In this document: positions 16,086-24,386 of the stretch, piece by piece
Layout of the letters: every line of letters starts with the position of its first letter
Position numbering within the stretch: the first letter of the stretch is position 1
Source: Flavobacteriaceae bacterium
Lineage (GTDB): Bacteria > Bacteroidota > Bacteroidia > Flavobacteriales > Flavobacteriaceae
DNA: 64,000 nucleotides
Assembly (NCBI GenBank): GCA_013003555.1
Contig: JABDIV010000069.1
Span: forward strand, 1 to 64,000
Direction: 5' to 3'
The notes under the pieces: model-generated
Databases searched by the model: none
Seen by the model: only the letters and a program-made list of their open reading frames with translations
Told to the model about the DNA's origin: nothing
Translations under genes and position numbers: made by a program

Positions 16086-18056
16086 ATGGAACACAGTTCA
16101 ACCTTTCCGATAAAACAAAACGAACTCGATCAACTACGAGAAGAAGCGACGTCTTATATAAAAAGTGTTCAGTGGGAGCAAGGTCAGCGCGCACGTAACA
16201 AGGAAAAAGACGATAAAGAGGATTCCATCTTGCTTTATCTGTCAAGGGCCAAAGGCGGGAATGGAGATTTGGATGTTGTTTCTGTTTCTAAAACAATATT
16301 GTCTCTAAAGAAAAGACTTCTGCCCGAATCTGTAGCTATACCGCTTCATCTAAACCAGGCACTTTTTGCCCTGCAAGAAGGCTTGACACTGGGAATCTGG
16401 ATTAAAGACAGCTATTACGATGCGTCAGGACTTTCAAGTTTAACTGAAAGACGTTCAACGCTTGATAATTCGGGTAAGCGCGAGTATGAGAGCAAGATGC
16501 ATACCGCAACGGCCTTTATGCTGTTTTCTGCGGCCTATAAAATTTTACATGATCTTACGCCCTTGGCTTCAGATGATCTCAGCGTCATGAAAAACAAATT
16601 CGCAGGCATTCCCGAAGTCTCAATAATGTCGCCCTTAAAAGGGATCTCCTGTAGCCTTTTTTATTATGATAAATATCTGAGTCATCCGCAAATCATTTTA
16701 AGCGATCAGGATGTTATCGATTTTACTGTAGTCTATTTTGAAGCTTTAATCGACGAAATTCAGCTGAGAAAAAGCACGCTTGAATATACCGACACGATTA
16801 CCGATCGGACCTATAAGCTTGAAGATTCCGATTTTGCGGTTTCTGGCTGGAGCAATGTATTTGCCGGAGCCGCTAAAAGTGTTGAGTTTAATCAAATTCA
16901 ATTCGAACAGATCGTTGGGAACCGTGATGCCAAGCATTTTGCACGTCGATTAACCGAACGCTTATTAAGTTATGATTTTCAGGAGAAGAAAAATCCATTC
17001 CAGGAGCTGGGTGGGTTTATGCCCGTTTTCATGGGATACGGCATACCGGGAACTGGAAAAAGCATGCTTATTGCAGCCATAGCCACGCGGTTGAAAGAAC
17101 ATAGCTCAAACCTGAATATCCCATTCCTTTTCCACCCGATGCCCGACACACTTATAAGTACGTTCCAGGGCGGATCTGCCGAAAAGATGGTCGAATGGAT
17201 GAAACCATTGCAGGATCCTTCGCGTTTGATCTTCGCACCGATTGATGACGCTGAAAATAATTTACAGGAACGTACAGCTCAGGGAGTTTCAGCAGGAGTG
17301 AAGGAAGTTATAGGTGTATTTTTGCGCTATACCGAAGGAGCCTATGCTGTTAACTATGGAAACAGTTCAATTGGTCTTTTTACCAATTTGCCGGAAATGT
17401 TAGACAAGGCCGTAATTTCTCGAGTTCAGGGCCGCTTTAAAATCGATGGTGCTCGAACGGAACATGATTTTGTTGATCAGGACCATTTATGGTGGCGAAA
17501 ATTGGAGAAAACCATGCCTGGATTTATCAATATGGATGATCCGGAAGCCTATGGCTATCTCGATGATCAAAAAATGGCCAGTAACATGGGCGAGATACTC
17601 AAGCTTGTCGAAAAGCCCAGTGACGACGGTGTTCTTGAAATATTCGAAAGGACTGAGAAACGACATGAAGATGATGATCATATGTTTTATGCAAGTCTGT
17701 ATAAGGCCATACAAAAAGATTTTCCATTCTTTTCATCGAGAGATGTGCGTAATATTCAATCAGCGATTTCGCTGAGGTTAACCGATTTCGACCTGGAATC
17801 GGACTGGTTTGAGAATCCTGAGCTGTATTTCAAAAAGGACTATGAGACCAAATTCAACATGCTTCAGGAATTGATGAAGGCCAATATGAAAGGCCTGAAT
17901 TTCTCCGATATCCGTCGTCAGGAGGTGGTGCGCTATTTAGATAATGTCGCAGCCATAGCCGATACAGATTTCAAACGTAAAGTTGATCAACGAATTGCAC
18001 AGATGAACATTGAAGTAGAAGCACGAGACCAATTTGACAAGCAGCAAAACGATTAA
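16086..18056 (+). CDS. Divergent AAA+ ATPase, core of the unknown cluster
   Basis: A 656-residue protein with a helical N-terminal region (1-270), an AAA+ module (about 275-500) and a helical C-terminal region. Walker A is GIPGTGKS (G319-S326, K325). Walker B is the unusual LIFAPIDDAEN (acidic D387/D388 and E390). Sensor 1 and the second region read GLFTNLPEMLDKAVISRVQGRF, with N434 as sensor 1 and R446/R450 as candidate arginine fingers. That pattern (TNxPexLDxAxxSRxxxRF) is the classical AAA clade rather than MoxR. The pore-loop region appears as STFQGGSAEKM. No protease or metal motif follows. Probably a hexameric remodelling ATPase; its substrate is unknown, and neighbours on both sides are probable partners. 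Confidence 0.85.
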   Translation: MEHSSTFPIKQNELDQLREEATSYIKSVQWEQGQRARNKEKDDKEDSILLYLSRAKGGNGDLDVVSVSKTILSLKKRLLPESVAIPLHLNQALFALQEGLTLGIWIKDSYYDASGLSSLTERRSTLDNSGKREYESKMHTATAFMLFSAAYKILHDLTPLASDDLSVMKNKFAGIPEVSIMSPLKGISCSLFYYDKYLSHPQIILSDQDVIDFTVVYFEALIDEIQLRKSTLEYTDTITDRTYKLEDSDFAVSGWSNVFAGAAKSVEFNQIQFEQIVGNRDAKHFARRLTERLLSYDFQEKKNPFQELGGFMPVFMGYGIPGTGKSMLIAAIATRLKEHSSNLNIPFLFHPMPDTLISTFQGGSAEKMVEWMKPLQDPSRLIFAPIDDAENNLQERTAQGVSAGVKEVIGVFLRYTEGAYAVNYGNSSIGLFTNLPEMLDKAVISRVQGRFKIDGARTEHDFVDQDHLWWRKLEKTMPGFINMDDPEAYGYLDDQKMASNMGEILKLVEKPSDDGVLEIFERTEKRHEDDDHMFYASLYKAIQKDFPFFSSRDVRNIQSAISLRLTDFDLESDWFENPELYFKKDYETKFNMLQELMKANMKGLNFSDIRRQEVVRYLDNVAAIADTDFKRKVDQRIAQMNIEVEARDQFDKQQND

Positions 18057-18064
18057 GAGGTTCA

Positions 18065-19300
18065 ATGCAAAAGCTTAAAACTGCCAATCTATACAGAAGC
18101 GAACTTATCCCTATCAGTGGTAAACTGGTGGAGCGTTATAATGAATGCCTTAAAACTCTCGGCTTTAAGCCAACCGATTTAACGAAATTCTCAATCGACG
18201 GGATTGGTTGGAGCCCTGAGATCGCAGAAAAGCGAAACAATGTGAATTACCTGAATCACGGAGACGCCAATCCGCATGGTATTATTGTATCTCCAAAGCA
18301 GAAAGGAAAACCTGTTTATATCCCCTTTCATACATTCGACCGAAACATGATGCTTCATGTGTTTAAAACCTATGGCCAACAGATAAGTGATATTACGCGC
18401 GATTCGGCCATTTGCCTTGATTTCGATCAGGACATCGATGCTTTTTATGATCCCATGGATATTCTTAAATACAAAGATGTGACCATTGGTTTTCGGTTGA
18501 TCAACGACCTTGATAAAGTGCAGCAACAACAAAAGGAGCTTATCGATCTTTTTAATCACGAATCGAATTTCATCGATGAAGCCCTTCATCAAAAATTATT
18601 AGATTCATCTAAGGCTCATGGTGATTTACGAGGTCGGGTTCTGAGTCTTGAACCGATCGCCTTTAGAACAGATTCGTTTTATACAAGGGCCTTTGGAGGA
18701 GTATACGTTTTACGGGATTTTATTACCCCGATATTGGTTTTTGAATCGGAAGAGTCTCATAAAACGGCTATCAAGGACGTTGCCCATGATGTACTGATTT
18801 ACCATATCGACGAACCTGAACTGATGGCTAAACTCAAAGATCACCTGATAATCGATTGTGATTTAGAGAAAGTCGTGAATACAAAACGTTACGATCGTAT
18901 AAAAAAGTTCATGTTATATCAGGAGTTAAAGGAAACCGAACATCCGATAAACGATATTCTTCATGAAAAAGTTCTTTTCCGCAGATATCTGAACAAGATC
19001 GACGTTGATGCTCTTAAACGGGTTAATGGTGTCGAGATCTATTTGGAGCGACTTGAACGAAGTAATGCCTTCAAGATTCGAGACCTTGTTGATCAATCCA
19101 TGTATTTCGCACTACATTATCCGCATTCATCCCTCGAGGCCAGGCATCAGGATCTTATTTGGCGGTTATTGATTAATGTTTCTCCAAAAGACGTATTATT
19201 TCTGTATTGGTATGATAAGGAACAATTTTATAAAAGATATGAATCCTGGAGTGATTCATTCAGGGACTGGGTTATCGAGACCATACGTAACAATATCTAA
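18065..19300 (+). CDS. Unrecognised soluble protein, fourth gene of the AAA+ cluster
   Basis: A 411-residue protein without signal peptide or membrane segments, only 8 bp after the AAA+ gene and with an AAGAGG ribosome-binding-like sequence ahead of the ATG. Charged alpha/beta sequence; a coiled-coil-prone stretch (DKVQQQQKELIDLFN) lies near residues 143-157 and the C-terminal third is helical and aromatic. No known motif. The tight spacing suggests it is made in step with the ATPase, as expected for a subunit or dedicated partner (inference). Confidence 0.75.
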   Translation: MQKLKTANLYRSELIPISGKLVERYNECLKTLGFKPTDLTKFSIDGIGWSPEIAEKRNNVNYLNHGDANPHGIIVSPKQKGKPVYIPFHTFDRNMMLHVFKTYGQQISDITRDSAICLDFDQDIDAFYDPMDILKYKDVTIGFRLINDLDKVQQQQKELIDLFNHESNFIDEALHQKLLDSSKAHGDLRGRVLSLEPIAFRTDSFYTRAFGGVYVLRDFITPILVFESEESHKTAIKDVAHDVLIYHIDEPELMAKLKDHLIIDCDLEKVVNTKRYDRIKKFMLYQELKETEHPINDILHEKVLFRRYLNKIDVDALKRVNGVEIYLERLERSNAFKIRDLVDQSMYFALHYPHSSLEARHQDLIWRLLINVSPKDVLFLYWYDKEQFYKRYESWSDSFRDWVIETIRNNI

Positions 19301-19341
19301 CATTTTTAGACTAACTTTATAAGAACCAACCCTTTGTCATT

Positions 19342-19884
19342 ATGACCTTAGAACTCATAGTATTTGTAGCAGCAATTTTATTCGGTATTCTCCTTTATTG
19401 GCGGGAATCAAATGGAAATGGATTTTATCGTTTCGTCGATAAAATCGTTAATGCGAAGCATCTTCAAATGAAACCAGAAGATAAAACAGGTTTTGTCTTT
19501 AAACAAAAATTTCTTTTGAGGCTTGTTTATGTAACGGCATTCTTTATTGCACTCATGATTGTTCTCAAGTTTCTAATTCCGATAAATTATACAACCATCT
19601 CGATTTTTGCGTCAAGTATCGTAGGAACATTAATTGGCACCTATGTTGCGAATTTTGTTTTGAAATCGGGTAAGATCATCGATGAGAAGGGCGATAGCCT
19701 GGAGGATATAGTAACAGATACGATTGAAAAGGGGAAAGATTTTATTGAAGACCTTACGAATAAAGAAAAAGATCAAGAGGTGGAGATTGAAGAAGAAACG
19801 CCTACAGAAGAAATCGACGATCTGAAAGAACAGGATAAGAAGAGCGCCCGTGAGCGTCTGAAAGATAAAGGATATTTGAAATAA
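19342..19884 (+). CDS. Membrane protein with acidic cytoplasmic tail, AAA+ cluster
   Basis: A 180-residue protein. Three hydrophobic segments are visible: residues about 2-18, 55-75 and 80-105. A long charged tail (about 107-180) is rich in E/D/K (KEKDQEVEIEEETPTEEIDDLKEQDKK) and ends in a basic amphipathic stretch (SARERLKDKGYLK). No enzymatic motif. It could anchor the soluble ATPase and coiled-coil proteins to the inner membrane through its tail (inference). The next gene starts one base after its stop. Confidence 0.7.
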   Translation: MTLELIVFVAAILFGILLYWRESNGNGFYRFVDKIVNAKHLQMKPEDKTGFVFKQKFLLRLVYVTAFFIALMIVLKFLIPINYTTISIFASSIVGTLIGTYVANFVLKSGKIIDEKGDSLEDIVTDTIEKGKDFIEDLTNKEKDQEVEIEEETPTEEIDDLKEQDKKSARERLKDKGYLK

Positions 19885-19885
19885 T

Positions 19886-20077
19886 ATGGATACAACTAGA
19901 ACCAAGGTAATACTGGTAATTATCGCAATTGGACTGCTAATTACCGAACTGGTCATAATGGATTACTCCCGCTTCTGGGCCTGGCGAAATTTTTCAGGCC
20001 TGATTGCCCCATTATTATTAATAATTGTGGCATTAGCCGTTATTAAACACGTTAATCAAGACCGATCTAAAAACTAA
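19886..20077 (+). CDS. Small two-pass membrane protein, AAA+ cluster
   Basis: A 63-residue protein with two hydrophobic helices (about 7-26 and 38-55) linked by a tryptophan/arginine-rich loop (DYSRFWAWRNFSG) and ending in a charged tail (KHVNQDRSKN). The 1-bp gap to the gene before and 14-bp gap to the gene after indicate a membrane sub-operon. No function can be assigned. Confidence 0.7.
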   Translation: MDTTRTKVILVIIAIGLLITELVIMDYSRFWAWRNFSGLIAPLLLIIVALAVIKHVNQDRSKN

Positions 20078-20091
20078 CCTAACCCATTAAA

Positions 20092-21783
20092 ATGATTAAA
20101 AATTATTGGCGACGTGGTTCAAGGCAGAAATCAATAGTCATCTTTTTTTCGATTATTATTCTGTTTGTCTTATTCCTGTTAAGAGATGATTATCAGCCTG
20201 TTTTCCTATTTCTTCGGAAGTTCATATTTATTATTTTACTATGCCTCCTCATTTTATACCTGGGCCTCAAACGATTCAGGAATACTGTGAATACCGGTGG
20301 TCGATTGGGTGTTTTAGTACTTCTAATGGTGTTTTTTGGAATATTGTATCTGGTAGGATGGCATTTCAAAATGTATGATTATATGAAGACCTATAATGTC
20401 TTCAATGATTTGAATCGCATTGAGATCAATGAATTACCTTTAACACAGAACGAACGCATTCAACCTTTACGCAATATCTATTCAATGGCGAATGAATCGG
20501 TTGGAGAGACTAAGGACGTTTCTCTGCCTCATCTGGTTCGAGTTGACGATGAGAACAAATGGACTATGGCCATTCAGCCGACCGAAAAATATATCTGGCA
20601 GCGTATAAGCGATAATACCGAAGAGGTGTTCGCTGTATCCAGTACAACACCATTTCCGAGGTTCTCAGCCGAAAACAGGATTTCTGTTATTTTTTCCATT
20701 GGTGAATCCTTGAAATGGAGCAGGAATACCTATAATGCCGTTGTCCAGCGCTTAAATCCATGGAAATACTTGAACTATGAACCCGGCGATGTGTTCTATA
20801 TGAAAAACGACTCGGGAGAGTGGGTTCAGGTTGTTAGCCTCGTAAAATGGAAGGGATTCTTTTTTCCGTATCCCGCCTTTGGAGGGGTCATGGTTATCGA
20901 TAATGGCGATCATAATTTTGCCGATTATGTGGAACGGCTCCTCATCGGGAAGGGCACCTATATCGGTCTGGACGACATGAAAAATCACGATTATTTGCAA
21001 CGGCAGAACACCTTATCTGAAAAAGTATCACGAGTACAGGCCGAATCCTTGAAATTTTTGGGCGGTTTTAGCGATCCCTTACCCTGGAATATGGAAACAG
21101 CCGTGAAAATCCCTGATCTGCCCGACGATCAGAATCAACAACCTTTTGTGACAGATTTTGTGTTTAGCGACACCCCTTCAAAAACATACGACGGGCTCTA
21201 CCATTGGTTTGGCCTTGAACCGGTAGGAGAGGAGCGAACGAGTTTAAGTTTTAGTGTTTTTATTCCGGCGGATGGTTCCGATGCGGTTTATTATTATGAT
21301 CATGCGACCAAGAAACAAGGCTATGCTGGTGTGTCGGCTATGCCCTTAAAGGTTATTGAATCCCGAAAGGAATTCGATTGGTCGGTAAACAAACCTGTTG
21401 AATTCAGGCCATATATAAAAGATATAGCCGGCCGCAAACGCATGTTCCTTTTGGGCACAGTTTCAGCCATTCGAGAAGATTCTAAAAAATTTGATGGTTC
21501 TGCCACGCCAGACCTTGCTTTAATCGATAGTGAGTATCGCGATGTTGTTTGGATCGATGCCAAACACCCCAGTCAGTGGGACCAAAAAGTATATGATCAG
21601 CTCAATGAAGCATGGCGATCAAGTGAGGGAATCGGTTATTTCTTTGCGGAGGATAAAGAAGCACTCGATCAGTCACAGACTAAAACAGATTCAATTCTGT
21701 CGATTCCGAAGGTTAACAAAAATCAAGAGGCAATCAACAAACTTCAACGGCAAATAGATTCCCTGAAAGCTATAAACAACTAG
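20092..21783 (+). CDS. Membrane-anchored protein with large extracytoplasmic domain, last gene of the AAA+ cluster
   Basis: A 563-residue protein with three N-terminal hydrophobic segments (about 15-31, 37-57, 73-93) and then roughly 430 residues without membrane segments, which by topology should lie outside the cytoplasm if the N-terminus is inside. The soluble part is beta-rich and aromatic, has no cysteines to suggest disulfides, and ends in a short coiled coil (NKLQRQIDSLKAINN). No named domain is recognised. It closes the cluster and overlaps the convergent acetyltransferase gene by 4 bp. A sensor or envelope-side effector is a reasonable guess only. Confidence 0.75.
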   Translation: MIKNYWRRGSRQKSIVIFFSIIILFVLFLLRDDYQPVFLFLRKFIFIILLCLLILYLGLKRFRNTVNTGGRLGVLVLLMVFFGILYLVGWHFKMYDYMKTYNVFNDLNRIEINELPLTQNERIQPLRNIYSMANESVGETKDVSLPHLVRVDDENKWTMAIQPTEKYIWQRISDNTEEVFAVSSTTPFPRFSAENRISVIFSIGESLKWSRNTYNAVVQRLNPWKYLNYEPGDVFYMKNDSGEWVQVVSLVKWKGFFFPYPAFGGVMVIDNGDHNFADYVERLLIGKGTYIGLDDMKNHDYLQRQNTLSEKVSRVQAESLKFLGGFSDPLPWNMETAVKIPDLPDDQNQQPFVTDFVFSDTPSKTYDGLYHWFGLEPVGEERTSLSFSVFIPADGSDAVYYYDHATKKQGYAGVSAMPLKVIESRKEFDWSVNKPVEFRPYIKDIAGRKRMFLLGTVSAIREDSKKFDGSATPDLALIDSEYRDVVWIDAKHPSQWDQKVYDQLNEAWRSSEGIGYFFAEDKEALDQSQTKTDSILSIPKVNKNQEAINKLQRQIDSLKAINN

Positions 21784-22247
21784 CCCAATTTCAGGATCAT
21801 TTTAATGTCTGAACGTTTATACGGACTTTCCGGTTCCAATGGATGTTCAACAAAACCATATTTTCGATAAATATAGATGGCATTTTCGAGCTTGGTATTC
21901 GAGTACAGCAACAGGCCTTTAAATCGATTGCTTTTAGCAAATTCGATTGTGTGGATCATAAGCATTTGTCCGATTTTCTGACCCCGAAAAGCAGGAGAAA
22001 CAGCCATTTTTGTGAGCTCAAAAATATCTGGTTCGTCGGTCGGCATAAGCGCTAAAGTACCAATTGCCTTATCCTTATTGATTACGAAAAAAATATGGCC
22101 ACCTTTGTCGATTATATAGGTTTGGGGATTACCCAAAACCTCTTCATCAAACGGCTCGACGTAAAAAAATGTTTTAAGCCATTCGATATTCAGGGTATAA
22201 AAATCTTTCGAGTACTGTTCATCAAAAGGAATGATCTTTACATCCAT
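21780..22247 (-). CDS. GNAT family N-acetyltransferase
   Basis: A 155-residue protein with the GNAT fold pattern. The acetyl-CoA pyrophosphate loop is FRGQKIGQMLM (residues about 88-98, following the R/Q-x-x-G-x-G/A rule), preceded by the beta-4 strand DIFELTKMAVSP and followed by GLLLYSNTKLENAIYIYRKYGFVE. It probably acetylates a small molecule or protein amine. It is a single gene, convergent with the AAA+ cluster. Confidence 0.9.
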   Translation of the reverse strand: MDVKIIPFDEQYSKDFYTLNIEWLKTFFYVEPFDEEVLGNPQTYIIDKGGHIFFVINKDKAIGTLALMPTDEPDIFELTKMAVSPAFRGQKIGQMLMIHTIEFAKSNRFKGLLLYSNTKLENAIYIYRKYGFVEHPLEPESPYKRSDIKMILKLG

Positions 22248-22301
22248 TGTTAATAAAGAATTAGTTTTCCTGAATAATTTACAAGGTTTGCAGGATGCTG
22301 A

Positions 22302-23327
22302 TTAATGATCGCGAAGCAGATCACATATCAGATAGGCCACGAGTTTACCGTAATACTTTTTTTTACGCTTAGATGTGCGTTCCGGAGCCAAACCACTAAT
22401 ATGAAAATAACGCAGATTCTTTTCATTTGATAGGCGGTAAATCAATCGCCTCACCTGATTAACACTTAATCCGGATGGGGACAGGGTCACAGCAGGAATA
22501 TGTTCCATTACATCACAATCCAATTCAAGACCGAAAGCGGTATCGGAAACAAATGATGTTGCCCGATCTATTTCCTGACCATATTTTAATTTACGTCGGA
22601 TCGATAAATCTTCGAAGGTATTATACTTTATACGCTTCGATAGTTTTTTTAAAGTCGCTGCCAGGTGTTTTGGGATATAATTTTCATGTAGTCCGAAAAT
22701 GAAATATTTTTGAAGAAATCCTTCATTAAAAGCATAACTAAAAGCATTGCCATTATGTCGCCCCTCAGGAATACCAAAGTCGGCGTGTGCATCCAGGTTA
22801 ATCACGTTTACCGACTGGTTTAGAGCCAGGGAGCAACCTTTGATCAACCCATAGGCGTTATTATGGCCACCGCCGATGACAATTGGAATTTTATTCGCGG
22901 AAACGATATCATGAACAAGCTTACTTACTTCTGCATCAATTTTAGATACCAGATCCCTGGCTTTTTTTCTATCGGCTGACTTTTCGATATTTAAGGTTAG
23001 CATCTTTTCTTCTTCTTTCGAGAAATCGAGATAACCCAGGACGGCAACTTTATTGGCATCTATAAAAGGATTATCCGGAAGTTTAAGAAATGCCCGAATT
23101 GTGAGCGCCCAGGTTTCAACACCGCCTCGTTTTCCGTTTTGAGCAAAACTTCCAATATCTTCTGGAATTCCAAAAATCACATAATCGACGTCCAAGCTCT
23201 TAAGTTGATCGTATATAGGAATAGAGTTGGATAAAAACTTGACCTGTTTACCAAGTCTTGGTTCAGATGAACTGGAACGGGAAAGCATTTTGATTTCTGA
23301 CGGAGAAAATGATTTTAATTTTCCCAT
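22302..23327 (-). CDS. Arginase/formimidoylglutamase-like ureohydrolase
   Basis: A 341-residue member of the ureohydrolase superfamily. The manganese-ligand motifs are recognisable but changed from arginase: GGGHNNAYG (for GGDHS), NLDAHADFG (DAHxD), and LELDCDVMEH (for SxDxDxxDP). Formimidoylglutamase hydrolyses N-formimino-glutamate to glutamate and formamide in histidine breakdown. The nearby imidazolonepropionase gene, about 1 kb away on the same strand, supports that reading, although the 23427 gene on the other strand lies between them. Histidine ammonia-lyase and urocanase are not in the window. Confidence 0.8.
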   Translation of the reverse strand: MGKLKSFSPSEIKMLSRSSSSEPRLGKQVKFLSNSIPIYDQLKSLDVDYVIFGIPEDIGSFAQNGKRGGVETWALTIRAFLKLPDNPFIDANKVAVLGYLDFSKEEEKMLTLNIEKSADRKKARDLVSKIDAEVSKLVHDIVSANKIPIVIGGGHNNAYGLIKGCSLALNQSVNVINLDAHADFGIPEGRHNGNAFSYAFNEGFLQKYFIFGLHENYIPKHLAATLKKLSKRIKYNTFEDLSIRRKLKYGQEIDRATSFVSDTAFGLELDCDVMEHIPAVTLSPSGLSVNQVRRLIYRLSNEKNLRYFHISGLAPERTSKRKKKYYGKLVAYLICDLLRDH

Positions 23328-23426
23328 AAAAAATGAGGTTTTGGTGCAACAACTAAATTACAATTATTTTAATTTGCAGTAATAAAAATTACGAAATACA
23401 TTTAACAGATAAATTATAATACAGGA

Positions 23427-24317
23427 ATGGAAAACAAGAATGAAAGTTCAAACAAAAGCCTAAAGGTCATTTTAGGAGTCGTAGTTGTATTACTACTTGC
23501 CACGGCATTTTATACCTTTAAACTCTTTAATGACGGTAAAGAAACGGCCCAGCAGCTTCGTGATGAGAAAGCTCTCGTCTTAAAAGACCTCAATAACATG
23601 GCTGAACAATATGATATCGCTATAGGAGAAAACCAAACGGCAAATGCAAAATTGGTTGAAGCGCGCGAGCGAATTAAAGGTCTCATCGATTCTTTACAAG
23701 TATCAGAAAACAGTGTAAAGAGCCTGTGGCGCTATAAAAAGAAATATATGGCCCTGGAGGAAGAAATGGATGACTTATTAGCCGAAAACGACTCTTTAAA
23801 AGTTGAAAACCAATTGTTGGCAACGTCGCTCGACAGTACAAAAATTCAACTTGAAGAGCGAACCATATTCACCGATTCATTGTTGGCGCAAAATACCGAG
23901 TTAGCCGATATAGTTGAAACAGCAGCCGTTTTATCTACTGTAAATTTGAATGGATTTGGTGTAATCGTCAGAAGCTCCGGAAAATTGATTCCTACGGAAC
24001 GGGCTCGCCGTACCGATAAAATCAGGGTGTGTTACACCGTTACGAAGAATACGCTGGTTTTACCCGGGGACAAAGAATTCTTTATTCAGGTTATAGATCC
24101 CAAAAATAATGTTCTCGGCTCGAATCAGCAGATACAGTATGACGACAAGGTATTGAATTACAGTCTTGTCAGTAAATTCAATTATGAAAACATGAACTTA
24201 GATGTTTGTGAATTCATTACGGCCGCTGAAGATCAAAGTTTTGAAAAAGGCCGGTATGTTGTCAATGTCTTCAATCAGGGTAATCTGGTTTCAAATTCTG
24301 AATTCACTCTGAAATAA
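23427..24317 (+). CDS. Membrane-anchored coiled-coil protein of unknown function
   Basis: A 296-residue protein with one N-terminal hydrophobic segment (about 11-32). A coiled coil follows (about 35-165), rich in ALxEExDxLLAENDSL-type heptads, and then a globular beta-rich C-terminal domain (about 170-296, VNLNGFGVIVRSSGKLIPTE...VCYTVTKN...). Presumably anchored in the inner membrane with the rest in the periplasm. I recognise it only as a conserved-looking Bacteroidota protein. It has its own terminator, which sits on the tail of hutI. Confidence 0.7.
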   Translation: MENKNESSNKSLKVILGVVVVLLLATAFYTFKLFNDGKETAQQLRDEKALVLKDLNNMAEQYDIAIGENQTANAKLVEARERIKGLIDSLQVSENSVKSLWRYKKKYMALEEEMDDLLAENDSLKVENQLLATSLDSTKIQLEERTIFTDSLLAQNTELADIVETAAVLSTVNLNGFGVIVRSSGKLIPTERARRTDKIRVCYTVTKNTLVLPGDKEFFIQVIDPKNNVLGSNQQIQYDDKVLNYSLVSKFNYENMNLDVCEFITAAEDQSFEKGRYVVNVFNQGNLVSNSEFTLK

Positions 24318-24359
24318 AATATTTTAGCACTTTTCTTAATTGATCAGTAGCCATAAAGA

Positions 24360-24386
24360 CCTCAGGATTTTTCCTGAGGTTTTTTT
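24360..24386 (+). terminator. Terminator embedded in the 3' end of hutI
   Basis: Stem CCTCAGG / CCTGAGG with a 6-nt loop followed by seven T residues. It terminates the plus-strand gene at 23427, but the same bases encode the last residues and stop codon (24362-24364) of the minus-strand hutI. Confidence 0.85.
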
